This document shows positions 10,640 through 23,275 of a stretch of DNA of 64,000 nt, piece by piece (positions within the stretch are counted from its first letter, which is position 1; each line of letters opens with the position of its first letter). Origin of the DNA: Paralvinella palmiformis (lineage: Eukaryota > Annelida > Polychaeta > Terebellida > Alvinellidae); assembly GCA_025642065.1 (NCBI GenBank), contig JAODUP010000051.1:775001-839000 (forward strand), written 5' to 3'. Under the pieces are notes generated by a model, which had not been told where the DNA came from, did no database searches, and saw only the letters and a list, made by a program, of their open reading frames with translations. The translations under genes were made by a program, and so were the position numbers.

Positions 10640-11235
10640 TGGGAATGTCCATCAGGGTGCGTCCTGTTGCTCGCTGATTTTATCTTTCCCACATAAAGAA
10701 AAGGGGGGTGTATCGTTGAAGCAGATAATAAAAACAAATGATTTGGCCGGCAGTTCAAAATGTCTATAAGTCTTTGTTAGGTGGCATTAAACTCAAGTAG
10801 TGATGGAACAGGAGAGTGACGAGATAGGAATTGACTCAGAAAAAGACTGGACATTTCTACGTCCTGTATCCGGTTATAAGTAAAATAATATATAGGTGGA
10901 GCCGTCTTAGATGTCAGCAGATGAAGAACAGCAATAATGTATAGGTGGAGCCGTCTTAATTGTCAACAGATGAAGAACAGCAATAACATATAGGTGGAGC
11001 CGTCTTAGATGTCAGCTAATGAAGAACAACAATAACATATAGGTGGAGGCGTCTTAGTTGTCAGCAGATGAAGAACAGCAATAATATATAGGTGGAGTCG
11101 TCTTAGATGTCAGCAGATGAAGAACAACAATAACATATAGGTGGAGCCGTCTTAGATGTCAGCAGATGAAGAGCAGCAATAACAAGTCAAGGAATATTTG
11201 CCAAATTGACTAAATGGACAATATTGCAAGGTGAC
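10640..11235 (+). repeat. Dispersed repeat family C, copy 1
   Basis: It shares blocks with 44780-45370: 'gcgtcctgttgctcgctgat' near 10660, a segment with 'ggaattgactcag' near 10825, 'ctgtatccggttataag' near 10865, and 'aatggacaatattgc' near 11215. The two copies run in the same orientation. Copy 1 additionally holds a 49-bp tandem array. No coding capacity was seen, and the boundaries are approximate. Confidence 0.6.
10891..11184. repeat. 49-bp minisatellite, six units
   Basis: The unit start 'tataggtgga' recurs at 10891, 10940, 10989, 11038, 11087 and 11136, an exact 49-base spacing with few substitutions. Each unit has 'gtcttagatgtcagcagatg'. It lies inside repeat family C copy 1 and is absent from copy 2. 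Confidence 0.97.
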
Positions 11236-12588
11236 AACGGTGATGGTTGATGACAGTTCAAGTAAACCAATAATTAATTTAATAAACAAGTACAGAACAT
11301 TGGACAAATATAATTTTAAATAATCAACATTTTTAATAAAGAATTTCTCCGGTTGATTCCGCTTGAAGTTATCACATTTGTCGTGGGTCCAAATCGACGG
11401 CTGAAAATCAGATCAGATATAGGTTTGCCAAAAAACAAAAAACAAAACAAAACAAACAAACCCAAAACAACCAGATGTACGAGAGGAAAGGGCACGATTA
11501 GCTAATGGTCAAAGCAGTCGAAAAGAGCCAAATCAGCCATCAATTAATATCTTGTACCCATCTTCCTAAGTACAACAGGGAATGTCATAGCCATCTTTGA
11601 CAGAACGTAACCGACTTGCAGCGGAGGGTACAAGTATACTATCAGCATGTTAATTTTTCTTATCACAGAGTGGTGGTGTACATCTACCATATTTTAACCG
11701 GTTTTTAAAGGTGATGGTTGCTGAGCACAAACCTAGCCACCAACTCTTTTTATTGATAAGAGAACAAGCTAAATATTTTGACAACTGCAAGAAGTCTGAT
11801 ACAGTGATCCTAATATATCAAGGAGAAATAAGGAAAAATACCAAAAAACTCTAGTGAAGAATTAGTAATTACTGTTTGAGGCAGTAACAGCGGCCCATTA
11901 CCGTCGCCCTACACAAAGCACTTTCAGATGTTGAGTTTGTATACTAGTTTTGTCTACGTCTGGGAGATGTTTCATCCATCGCAAAAAGGCTTCAACATCG
12001 TAAACCAGCTTCAAATAGCATCTTAGACAGATATTCCAATTAAGATGAACGCCTAAGTTAGACCAAACAATCATTCATTGATCATAACGTACTATCCCTA
12101 AAAAGAGTCACGTTAACAGAGCGAGTCTAATTGTCACACACTGTGTCAAAGCGTGACCTCAGTGCCAAGTTTACCAATGATGGGCACGAAGGAAGTTTTT
12201 ACAGTATTTTATAGCTCGACATCCTGTTAGTTCTTATGGTGATCTTGTAAGACCTATTTGTTTAGGAGCTAGCTGGTTTGTACAGGTAGTAAAATAAATG
12301 ACTATCAGACCATCAGATTTATCATTTAGTGATACGTTTATATATAAAATCGGTGAAAATATTGATATAGTCATTATTAGTCATTATTCTATGTTACATA
12401 AACCGTTTGTCAAAATGTATAAGTATAACCAGCCGTCGCTTTCTAGTGTGTTCTTTTAGCAAAAGAAAGCTACTGACCATTCGATAGATGTGAGGCCTGA
12501 TAAGTGTATCTTTTATGGCGAGATACCAGTTGATAGACTGTAGGTTATCGTAAATGGATTGTTTGCCTGGTATGCATACACTATATGA

Positions 12589-12593
<5 letters not shown>
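11236..12593. other. No gene recognised
   Basis: Long AT-rich stretch without a credible reading frame, repeat family member or RNA gene. Short AAAACAA-type tracts lie near 11430-11470. Confidence 0.45.

Positions 12594-12652
<59 letters not shown>
12594..12652. repeat. (AT)n microsatellite
   Basis: Uninterrupted AT dinucleotides. Confidence 0.98.
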
Positions 12653-12655
<3 letters not shown>

Positions 12656-12719
12656 TCGTCTATTTTACAGTCCCTCGTCACCTATTTTATCGGATACATA
12701 TTCGGTCGGCTACTTTGGT

Positions 12720-12975
12720 GTTGATGAAAAAGTGGCTTAGAATGCATCAACTACTCCATTTATTCCAACCTTTTCAGCGGAGAGGCCCCATCCCCCTTCC
12801 GATGGAAAAAGGGCCACTACTGTGTTGGTGTGACTACCACTACCCCACCGCCAGCCTGTCATATCCCTTCCCTCCCCGCATCCATACCTCCTTCCTGCAA
12901 CGCTGCAGTAATGGCGTCGCGGGGTTTTTACAGGCCACCACAGGTGAGCTGATGCCTACTTTTGGTAAAGGGTTG
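12720..12975 (+). other. GC-rich island; possible short first exon (weak)
   Basis: This segment is clearly less AT-rich than its surroundings and has an open plus frame to about 13080, the end being simple repeat. An ATGGCG start at 12910 leads into a sequence ending at a consensus-like splice donor (CAG|gtgagc, near 12942). No homology is recognised and no matching acceptor was identified. It could be a first exon of an unrecognised gene or chance. Confidence 0.2.
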
Positions 12976-13000
12976 TCTACTCTATTCCTTACTGAAAAAC

Positions 13001-13002
<2 letters not shown>

Positions 13003-13058
<56 letters not shown>
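13003..13058. repeat. (AT)n microsatellite
   Basis: Uninterrupted AT dinucleotides just right of the GC-rich segment. Confidence 0.97.
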
Positions 13059-13060
<2 letters not shown>

Positions 13061-13376
13061 CTAGATACATAGATAGCTAGATTTCCAAAATATTACTCAC
13101 TGGGAATGAATGTTACCACTCTCAACATGGATAATAAAATCTATTTCCAATTAACTGTAGTTTGTCCTTTTGGTCCTTGTTATATCGTAACCATCGCCGA
13201 TCACCTGTTTGATGTCCAAGAATTACGATCGACGTTTTATTTCATTTCGTATTGTATTGCTTTGCTTAATTAGCTTTCGTTTATCCACTTACTGTTTTCG
13301 TTTTTTGACCTTTGTAGCACCAACTGTTTTCGGCAACATTTTTAGCTTTGTGTACATTGTGTATAAGGTAGCTCGG

Positions 13377-13377
<1 letters not shown>

Positions 13378-13411
<34 letters not shown>

Positions 13412-13491
13412 GATCAGAAATAGTCAGATCCATAAGGAAATATACAAATATGTCAATATTTCCCCCCTAATATATATATATATATATAATC

Positions 13492-13529
<38 letters not shown>

Positions 13530-13535
13530 ATAATC

Positions 13536-13568
<33 letters not shown>
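13378..13568. repeat. Cluster of (AT)n microsatellites
   Basis: AT tracts at 13378-13405, 13470-13488, 13494-13525 and 13538-13567. The last ones are separated by a repeated 'ataatcgtgta'-like spacer, suggesting local duplication of tract plus spacer. Confidence 0.93.
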
Positions 13569-13570
<2 letters not shown>

Positions 13571-14145
13571 CGTGTAAAGTCATTAGTAACCAGCATTAAC
13601 ATTTGCTAGGTTAAGCTCTTACGGTTATTAACTATGTTTTTATCTGTCTATCTGTCTCTGACTGAATTGATGTATATCTCTAGCTGTATATGTTTATGGA
13701 TGTATTTGTAGGGATGTTTTCTGTATGTAAGCGTGTCTATTTGACATCTTATGCCAATATAAATAAACAAGTCTAGAATATACTTCTTTGAGAAAAAGGT
13801 GAATCATTATAAACCCAACTAGAAGCTGCTCTTCCATTTAAAATCGGATGATGGAAAAAAACACACATTATCGAATGACGTACGAAGTTTATAGACAATT
13901 AGAAATACATTAGATGTCTCAGAATATTATAAAACGACATCCCGTCAGGTCGTAATTTGATCATTATTATTAGAATATTAACAATGTCGATTCTATCTGA
14001 TTATTACTGGAAAAAGGAAAATAATAATTTTGATAATTAGACTGTCATTCAAATTGATCAAGAAAAGAACTGAATTTTTTATTAACTGAAATCTTTTATA
14101 ACATTGAGTATCGCTCAGGTGAATTGGATGAAGTTATCGAATTTA

Positions 14146-14147
<2 letters not shown>
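13569..14147. other. No gene recognised
   Basis: AT-rich. A short TCTG/TATC-rich patch lies near 13640-13720. Nothing else is supported. Confidence 0.45.
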
Positions 14148-14229
<82 letters not shown>

Positions 14230-14253
14230 AGAGAGAGAGAGAGAGAGAGAGAG
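14148..14253. repeat. (AT)n followed by (GA)n
   Basis: AT dinucleotides to about 14226, then GA dinucleotides from about 14230 to 14253. Confidence 0.97.
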
Positions 14254-15814
14254 GAAGGTTGCCCAAATTAGCAAGAACATAATAATATCCCTTATTACAT
14301 CAAATATGTCACAGTTTGATCAAAATCAAGATTTAGCAATGTAAGCACTCACCTCCCAACAACCAACAACAAGTTCAGATCATTTCATCCTACAGATCCC
14401 GAAAGACTACGTACAAATTCACTTTCACAATCAGGAGATCACTGAATCCCATTAACAGTTCAGAACTTAGCTTTTCATATCCGGTAGATAACATTACGCG
14501 ATATTGCGGAAGTCGGACAGCCATTACAGTAGCCATTACATTATCACAGAGTAACCTCTGACACGACACCTATAGGTATAAACTGTGCAGTGGGTCGAAA
14601 ATGTTATGTATGAATAGTGTATTACACATCACGCGCATACATTATATGCATTCGAAATCCAGCAACCGTTGATGTATAATTCCATTATCATACGTCTATC
14701 TAATTTAAGCCTGGCAGTATATCTAGCACAGCAGCGGCGTATACATTGTGTTATTTAGTATAACTGCGCCGAGTACATCGTTATGTGGCGTATACCGTCA
14801 ACGATTACACTTCTAGTGTTCCCATACAATCGGCAAATCCTGTGTTCAATTTACGTCACTAACAAAGCTTACAAGACAGGTGTAGATTACGATAGAACCT
14901 TGACGAACACAGCCGACGAATGGCTATCTGTCGTGACCATGGCTGTTGTATGAAGAACAAGACCCCCAAGCCAGGCAGACATTCAGCACAAGTCGATATT
15001 ACTGATGCTGGTGTGTGTCTCAGCAGATACACATATCCTGACCCTAGGCCACGACTGGTGGACACAATTTTCCCGAAGCAACAACAAAATACTTATTTCG
15101 TTGTTAGCAAAGGTAACATATGTGTCACTCTAGCGAAGACTCGGCATAATAACACGACATTGAGAACAAACACCGTCGATGATTTACGGGAAGGCTTGTT
15201 TATATGGTAGGCTAAATTGACCAAACCCGTAATGAGGAAGAGGGGTTACGTGAAATGGGAACCACCCTCAAGACATAGCTGAGTCAGAATACGAATATCG
15301 GTTCTATACGTTCTGAGTGAATTTCGTCACCTGTTCGACAAAGAAGGCACCTCAATAGTTCGAAGCTCTTCCGAAGACAACATTTCTACTACTCCTCTGT
15401 ATCTAGCAAAACTGTAGGATTTCTCTGTACAGGCATCAAATTCCTCCATTTTTACTGCCATTTATCAGTGCAAAGGAACTTATTAAAAATATTAAAGTCT
15501 GAGCTTTTACCGTTAGAGTAAGTACATACGTGTTTCTCATTGCCAGAAAGAAAGCGAGTAACAATGCTATCCATTTGTCCGAAATCCTATTTAAATAAAG
15601 ATGGTGTATCCAGAAGCGTATTCCTGATGAGCATACAGTACTAATCTGGCAAAACGTTACAAACAGCCATCTTCGCGGCGTGGTGGTCACCTCTCCAGAA
15701 CAACAGCACAGCTTCTATTAGTCTGGATCCTTAGTGCGCAGATAATGTCAGTCTACAGAAAACACCTGTCACTAACCAGCTCGACAATAATCTAGCCAAG
15801 ATAGGCGTCAAGCC
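14254..15814. other. No gene recognised
   Basis: An open plus frame at 14920-15210 overlaps a minus frame at 14859-15065. Neither shows a domain or repeat match that I recognise. The remaining sequence is ordinary intergenic DNA. Confidence 0.4.
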
Positions 15815-15905
15815 AACAGACCGACCAGCTAACCAGCCAGCCAGCCAATAAACCAGCCAGCCAGCCAACCAATAAACTAGCCAGCCAACCAGCCAAGAAG
15901 ACAGC
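15815..15905. repeat. (CCAG)n-type degenerate tetranucleotide repeat
   Basis: Units of CCAG, CCAA and CCAAT arranged as 'ccagccagccaataaac'-like blocks. The minus strand is open as a Trp/Leu/Gly-rich repeat, which I do not consider a gene. Confidence 0.9.
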
Positions 15906-16394
15906 CAGTGTTCGCCGTGGAAGGTGTTAGTTATTATGTAAGGTACGGTCATTATCAATACACTGTAGATGATGATAATTGTATCCTAAAGTACATTGAT
16001 CTATAGCCAACGAGAAGTGGTTCGCTCGGTACATTCAGCTCCTTAAGCTTACAAAATGGAATCGATTTTGTTCGTTCTTTCTGGATATAAAGTATCCGTT
16101 CATGACTTAAGTGATAATCATTTCGTGATATCCCACCAGAACCCAAAATACACCTTTGGGCCGCATGTACGATTTTGGATTTTGATTATATTAATTAATG
16201 TTATCGTTGTTATTATCTTGTGGTTGTTGTAACTATTATAATTACTATTATTATTATTATTATTATTTTAACTTATCAATTTTGCTTCATTTGATGTACT
16301 AGAAGTAACGTTGTAGATGCTAAAACAGACACCTTAATAGAGAAATCAAAATTAAGTTGATTTGCGCACGAATGTGTATCTCCGTTTCTGTATG

Positions 16395-16396
<2 letters not shown>
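15906..16396. other. No gene recognised
   Basis: Featureless apart from a short (TTA)n tract near 16245-16265. Confidence 0.45.

Positions 16397-16450
<54 letters not shown>
16397..16450. repeat. (AT)n followed by (GT)n
   Basis: AT tract switching to GT at about 16426. A (TTG)n tract follows at 16510-16537. Confidence 0.96.
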
Positions 16451-16539
16451 CTGTGCGTGTTATGTGCCATAAACGGTAAGAATGGTTGATCCTGTTGTCA
16501 CTTTAGATATTGTTGTTGTTGTTGTTGTTGTTGTTGCCC

Positions 16540-17570
16540 TTCCGAAAGTAAGTATAGTATAGTTTCTCTAAGACTATCATTCCCATTAAAATATCACTCC
16601 AAAAAAGTCATATTCCTCTTGTCATATTCAAGAACGGTGAACAATAACACAGGTAGCATCGACTGCTGATGTCTATCTTCATCTCAGTGGCATAATGTCT
16701 TTATTCCGACATGGTTAGATTACTGTTAGCCATCAGATGTTGATCATTATCAACGTCACCAGCATCAGTAGCCAGAAATTGGTCGATCAGAATTAGACAT
16801 TCCGTTGTTTTAGCACAAATATTCAATATGCGACCTTTCTCATTAGGTTTTATTGATATTCTGTGACCAATACGGGACATTGCGATATCTCGATCGGGTT
16901 AAGTAGAGCACTAGATCACTATCACTGAATACTCAGCCAGTTATATTTTACACTGATAAATCTATAAATCGATGCCTCAATCAGTCGGATCTCTCTGAAC
17001 GATTTGTTTATCTAATCTCTAAATCAATGTGATATCATTCAGGAGACAAAATTTACCTGATCCTCGTTCTGTCCAAATGACTCGCTCTATTGTTTTATAA
17101 GTCCTTATTAACAATTAACGAATGAACAAGATAAACAATCCATTGTTTTGATAATTGAACGAATGATTGAATTAATCGATTAATCAATGAATGAAAGCAT
17201 GAAAATCTTGAAAGAAGGACTGAGTTAATCGGTGCATGCGTACCTAGTTACATACATACATCGACTGAGTCATTGAATGAAACAGTCAATCAGTGAGTGA
17301 GTCAGTCAGTGAGTGAGTGAGTCAGTCAGTATTAAGTCTCTCAATCAGTCGCTCAGTAAGTGAATCAGTTAATAATTATATAAGGGAAACATTGAGATAG
17401 TCATTGAGTGAATCAGTGAGTCATTTATTGTCTAACTCACTTATTGATTGACTGGCTGACTCTGACTAACTGACTGACTGACTGTGAATGGGTAATTTGG
17501 TAATATCATTTTACTATTTGATCTACAGAGGTTCTGATAAACTGTAAATATACAATCCATTCCGACTCAC
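16540..17570. other. Intergenic, with degenerate GTCA/GTGA tract
   Basis: No gene. Between about 17270 and 17480 the sequence is rich in GTCA, GTGA and TGAC tetranucleotides, a decayed tetranucleotide repeat directly left of the 14-bp minisatellite. Confidence 0.6.
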
Positions 17571-18585
17571 AGAGACTGTCTGTTAGAGACTGTCTATTAC
17601 AAACTGTCTATTACAAACTGTCGATTAGAGACTGTCTATTAGAGACTGTCTGTTAGAGACTGTCTGTTAGAGACTGTCTGTTAGAGACTGTCTATTAGAG
17701 ACTCTCTATTAGAGACTCTCTATTAGTGACTGTCTATTAGAGACTGTCTATTACAAACTGTCGATTAGAGACTGTCTGTTAGAGACAGTCTGTTAGAGAC
17801 TGTCTGTTAGAGACTGTCTGTTAGAGACTGTCTGTTAGAGACTGTCTGTTAGAGACTCTATTAGAGACTCTCTATTACAAACTGTCGATTAGAGACTGTC
17901 GATTAGAGACTGTCTGTTCGAGACTGTCTGTTAGAGACTGTCTATTAGAGACTCTCTATTAGTGACTGTCTATTAGAGACTGTCTGTTAGAGACTGTCAA
18001 TTACAAACTGTCGATTAGAGACTGTCTATTAGAGACGGTCTGTTAGAGACTGTCTGTTAGAGACTGTCTGTTAGAGACTCTCTATTAATGACTGTCTATT
18101 AGAGACTGTCTGTTAGAGACTGTCTATTACAAACTGTCGATTAGAGACTGTCTGCTAGAGACTGTCTATTAGAGACTGTCTGTTAGAGACTGTCTATTAC
18201 AAACTGTCGATTAGAGACTGTCTGCTAGAGACTGTCTATTAGAGACTGTCTGTTAGAGACTGTCTATTACAAACTGTCGATTAGAGACTGTCTGCTAGAG
18301 ACTGTCTATTAGAGACTGTCTGTTAGAGACTGTCTATTACAAACTGTCGATTAGAGACTGTCTGCTAGAGACTGTCTATTAGAGACTGTCTGTTAGAGAC
18401 TGTCTATTACAAACTGTCGATTAGAGACTTTCTGTTAGAGGCTGTCTGTTAGAGACTGTCTGTTAGAGACTGTCTATTAGAGATCCTCTATTAGTGAATG
18501 TCTATTAGAGACTGTCTGTTAGAGACTCTCTATTAGAGACTGTTTGTTAGAGACAGTCTATTAGAGATTGTCTATTAGACTGTCT
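17571..18585. repeat. 14-bp minisatellite array with higher-order structure
   Basis: About 72 units of a 14-base motif, gttagagactgtct, with variants (att for gtt, 'acaaac' for 'gagac', 'ctctct'). From 18124 to about 18420 a five-unit block of 70 bases beginning 'ctattacaaactgtcgatta' recurs at 18124, 18194, 18264, 18334 and 18404 almost unchanged. Neither 14 nor 70 is divisible by three and all frames are closed, so it is non-coding. Confidence 0.97.
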
Positions 18586-19084
18586 TCGGTATTCTGAAAC
18601 TCAACATCGTAACTTTCAAACAGTTATAAAATAATAACAAATCTAGGACATTCGACCTGATACTATTTTTTTTAATATATACAAATATACGTCATTTGTC
18701 GTAGACAGTCTTTAAAGATCAATTATTCATGGTACCTAAAATGTTAAATTTAACATCGAAATGTGAATATCAGCAAAAAGATATTACTCGCTCCGGCGAA
18801 AGTTACTTAGGCGATATGTTCATAAATGGAATTGTAGCTCCAGATACCTTCAAAGGAAACGTCATCTATTAATCCATGCATTGAAGTTTAAGGATTTAAA
18901 AGAATCCCTGTATTTAATTATAAATGTTTTAAAATCGATAAATCGCAGCAAAATATGAATTTCTGTAATGTGGCTATTTTGTAAATATTCTATTTTAACC
19001 TTTATCAGAGTAGAATCACTTGCAATATTGACTGATTACATCTCTAAAATTAGATCATGGATAGGGAGAAACCTCTGGAGAAAT
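18586..19084. other. No gene recognised
   Basis: AT-rich. It may include the 3' untranslated part of the LINE whose tail lies just to the right. Confidence 0.4.
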
Positions 19085-19140
19085 AATATTGTAAAGCGCA
19101 TTAGAGCAGCTATATAGCTGAATAAGGCACTATATAAATG
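19085..19140 (+). repeat. L2-like LINE 3' tail (family B)
   Basis: It contains 'taaagcgcattagagcag' and then 'gaataaggcactatataaat', the same 3' end as 55970-56010 and, inverted, near 1720-1745. Only the tail is clear. Confidence 0.65.
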
Positions 19141-19149
19141 TCATATATT

Positions 19150-19950
19150 ATATTGATACTCACTGATAATAAAGCGGATGTGGTCATTCTAGGATCACTC
19201 CGCTATCTCCACGCTGTTATAGACAACGTTGTGTATGTTGGTTATGTATCAAAATCATCAAGCCAGTTTGTGAAGAACCTCCCCGGGGTCACTTTTGATA
19301 AAACGCTCAGAATGAAACAGCCTATTCATCATTCATCCAACTACGAAGCATTAGATGTTTGAAACCCCATTTATCTGCCGATGTCCTCAATATTGTGGCA
19401 CACGCCCTCATTGCATCGATGACGGAAACTCCTCGCTCATAGGAATACCAGCTAGATGCGGTAACTAACTGTAACACGTACAGAACTGTACTGCACGTCT
19501 GGTGACAACATCCACAAGTTAGATCACGAACAGTCTGTTCTTAAGCGTCTCCATTGATTACCAGTGAAACAATGTACTGTATTCAATATACTATTGATCA
19601 CATACAAAGCGGTGCATGTCTTAACCCCATCTTATCTGCGTTAGCTAGAACAATTGAAACGGTCTGGTCGTCGACTGAGGATTGAGAATCTGTCGCTACT
19701 GAAGATCCCAAAGATCAGACTGAAATCGTACGGAGATGCCGCTTTTAGTCTAACTGGATCAAGTGCACGGAATCACCTTCCAGAACATATAAAATCTGTT
19801 TAGACAATAGGACTTTTCAAATCCAAATTAAAGACTTATCTACTTGATATATTTTTTTTTTGGATGCAATCTACTAATAATATTGATTCCATGAACCTAT
19901 ATACAAAGCCTTAGATTGTTATAACTAGGTTGGCGCTTTATTAAGTGTGC
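19150..19950 (+). pseudogene. L2-like LINE 3' end, decayed (copy D)
   Basis: Plus-strand remnant of the RT C-terminal part: 'SSSQFVKNL' and 'GVTFDKTLRMKQ' (about 19250-19320), an IGIPAR-like segment (about 19440), 'LQRVQNCTARLVT'-type wording after frame correction (about 19480), 'LHWLPVKQ' (about 19550) and LLITYKA (about 19590). The 3' end 'ttggcgctttattaagtg' at about 19930 resembles the tail of copy C at 55775-55790, so it is probably the same subfamily as copy C. Multiple stops and frameshifts. Confidence 0.75.
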
Positions 19951-19959
19951 ATTGTCATT

Positions 19960-19964
19960 ATATA

Positions 19965-20033
<69 letters not shown>
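19960..20033. repeat. (AT)n microsatellite
   Basis: AT dinucleotides with one phase break. It begins directly after the LINE 3' tail. Confidence 0.97.
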
Positions 20034-20037
<4 letters not shown>

Positions 20038-21535
20038 CTTATGTCCATGTGTCTACGTGTTTCTAGACCTGTGTGTGTGTTTCTTTGTTTGTGTGGGTTT
20101 TAATGGCCATTTTCTCTGCGTGTTTATGTTTTTGCTTTCAATTTATCTATTTACGAACATTTATGAAAAACACATCCCATACCTATCTCTGGAGAAACTC
20201 TATCACGTGACAGCCAGAAGAGCTAATTTAAAAACACAATTAACTATTGACACACTCTATCCATGTTGATTTTGTAATTCAAGAACTATTCAGGACATTA
20301 GTAATATTTTATGAACCATATTCCTGTATTTATTGACTAGTAAAGGCAAAGCAGTTAATGGCGAGATGTTGTAATAAGACAAGTTTAATAATAACATGTC
20401 TACACGTATTTACACGTACTACATTAATTGCCTGGTTGCTAGTAATATTTATAGGCCTATACCAGTAACGTAGTTCTGCACTATTTTAACTAAATATAAG
20501 ATTTTTACTGGTGATTAAAAATATTTATTTATTCTTGTTCTTTAAGAATACTACTATATGAAGTGGTGAATACATAAGATTGTAGAAAGTAGATTTGTAA
20601 CTGACATATATTTAATACACTGTAGGGTTACTTAGCCATTAGCCAAATAAACAACCATAAATTAATAAGGATGTTTCATTCACAGGAACTGCTATTGAAC
20701 AACCATACATTACTTGGCCTTGGATTACTAAGACAACTCTAACACATAGCCCCATAATTATTGTTGTACGATTGAACTGCATCAGTGTAGTTGAAGCTGT
20801 TGTATATATATATAATTGTGTATTAAGTCAGTGCCATTTGGTAACTTATCGCAGACCACTATGTCACACTGTTATCTAACAAACACTCTATAGTTCAATT
20901 ATATATATATATTATTGTACAATAGGAAATCATCAAGAACTACATTTATTGCATACAAACCTCATTCTTTAACATTATGCGAAACTGACAGTTGACAAGA
21001 TGACTTATAACTTTCTCCGCAAATTATACATGAATATTTATAACTACTCATAGCATGTTACAGTCATATACCAAGTCGACTTAGCATCGTCTCATCCATC
21101 AGTCATGACATGAGGGAATCCCTTCATTATTACCAGACGCAGCAAAATGTCTCTAAGTATTCGACCAACGAATATTTCTGTACACCTTTATTTACAAAAA
21201 TGAAACAGAGTAGTGATCGGATACCTATTTTCGTGTCCCTGTGAGAGTAACCAATCTGCCAGAGGCGTAGATCACATCAACACATCCGGTTCACCAGGGA
21301 TCGAATTACGACATTCCATAGAATGAGGCCATTTCCTGTTGTCTTTGTGGATGATAGTTAATTCGACCAACAAGAAACTAGAATATATAATCACTTAACC
21401 GGCTGTTTTGATTATCAGATGGTCACAGATAGATTAAATGTTGACTAATTGTTGTTGAGGTTTAGTTGTCAGGGTAACGTAGATAACCTCTTATAGAGGG
21501 CTACAACTATAAAACCATAATCAAAGTGGAAGATT

Positions 21536-21537
<2 letters not shown>
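20034..21537. other. No gene recognised
   Basis: Intergenic AT-rich sequence without a credible gene or repeat family member. Confidence 0.45.
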
Positions 21538-21582
<45 letters not shown>

Positions 21583-21614
21583 TGGTGATGATGATGATGA
21601 TCATGATGATGATG

Positions 21615-21664
<50 letters not shown>

Positions 21665-21720
21665 GACATTATTTGTTAAAGCAGTGGTGGTGATGATGAT
21701 GATGATGGTGGTGATGACAA
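21538..21720. repeat. (AAT)n / (GAT)n compound trinucleotide repeat
   Basis: Two AAT tracts (21538-21580 and 21616-21663) with GAT/GGT units between and after them. Open frames over it are low-complexity Ile or Met runs. Confidence 0.97.
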
Positions 21721-22460
21721 TGATGATTAAAAATAAACATTTCCCCCAAATCAAGACCCGACTACAATCCAGTAAATCTTCCAAGTTTTATACTATATAA
21801 GTTTTCTTACCAATTTTGATTCGAAATAAAATTAATCTTTCAATTGATAAAGTCACAATACCTAAATTACCCATCTTTATCTGTCTGCTATAGTAGCCTT
21901 ATCTGCGGCTGACACGTTCTACACGAACTAATTGTATTGTGTCATGATTTATAGGCAATGTGGTTATTGTTATGACGACGTACATTATCGATCATAATCT
22001 TGGCCCCTATTTCTGATAAATTCTTTTTTTATTTCTGTTATTTATTTCTCGCCTGTGTGTTTCATCACATTTGCATCTTTTTCTCTATTCTGTTTGGTTG
22101 ACTCTTGGTTTGTGAGTCTGCTTCTCTCACTCTTTAACTCGTCCATATATTAATTACCACTAGGTAAGTTCTCACACTATATTTATATGTGTCGTGTCAT
22201 GTTTTCAATATTATTTGATAACGTATGTATTCCCACTTTTTAAAGCTGAACTAGTCAATAGCCAGACTGATATAGACTGAAGGTATCGAAGTAGGTGATG
22301 AAGTCAGAGGTATTGGGCCGCATGTCTCACTCTAATAGGTCACAATGCCTGGCATAAACAACTCTTATGATTACCTCTTTATACGTGTTCATCATTATAC
22401 CTTTGACCACAAACCGATATTAGTTTTTTAAATATCACTTGAACTTTTGGAAAACTAGCC
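21721..22460. other. No gene recognised
   Basis: Intergenic sequence; nothing supported. Confidence 0.45.
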
Positions 22461-22536
<76 letters not shown>

Positions 22537-22913
22537 GTTTGTCTCTCTGTCTCTCTGTCTGTCTGGCTTTCTTTCTGTCTGTCTGTATGCCTCTATATAT
22601 CTGCCTGTCGGTCCGTCCATCCCTCCCGTCGTCCGTCCGTTTTTCTGCTTGTTTGTCCGTCCATTCAACTGTCCATCCTCTCTCAATCTCTGTCTGTCTT
22701 TCACTCTGTCTGTCTGCCTGTCTCTCTGTCTGTCTGCCTGCCTCTGTCTCTATATGTCTCTTTGTATGTTTGCCTCTACCTCTCTCTGTATGCTTCTCTG
22801 TTTCTCTGCCTGTGTGTTTTTCTTTCTTTCTGTCTCTTTGTATGTCTATCTGTCTGTTTGTGCTTCTGTCTGTGTGTCTATATGGCTGTCTGCCTGTCTG
22901 CCTGTCTCTCTCC

Positions 22914-22970
<57 letters not shown>

Positions 22971-22974
22971 CTCT

Positions 22975-23019
<45 letters not shown>

Positions 23020-23275
23020 ACTTGTTTCTCTGTCTCTATACTCTCTGTCTGCCTGTCTGTATTTCTGTCTTTCTGTCTCTCTGTATGTCTCTCTGACTCT
23101 CCGTCTGCCCCCTCTGTATGTTTCTCTGTGTGAAAGTCTACTTGTATGTCTGCCTGCCTGTCTGCCTCTCTCTCCGTCCTTCTGCCCATCCGTCTATCCG
23201 TCTGTCCGTTTGTATGTGGGCCTATTCAAAATGCTTTCCAACACACCCCCTCTCTCTCTCTGTCTGTCTTTCCAG
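22461..23275. repeat. Large compound microsatellite (AT, GT, TCTG, TC)
   Basis: (AT)n at 22461-22510, (GT)n to about 22535, then about 700 bases of TCTG/TCTC/CCGT units with an embedded pure (TC)n at 22922-22968 and (GT)n at 22979-23017. Because TAA/TAG/TGA are rare in such tracts, all three plus frames and one minus frame are open for 200-280 codons. These are artefacts (Cys/Leu/Ser/Val runs). Confidence 0.96.

Noticed and set aside
10891..11184. CRISPR-like array of 49-bp units
   Set aside because: Units are contiguous with no unique spacers, and the context is eukaryotic. It is a minisatellite.
14859..15210. Overlapping open frames on both strands
   Set aside because: No domain, no codon signal and no repeat match.
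18124..18420. CRISPR-like 70-bp periodic array
   Set aside because: The period is made of five variant 14-mers without unique spacers; a higher-order minisatellite.
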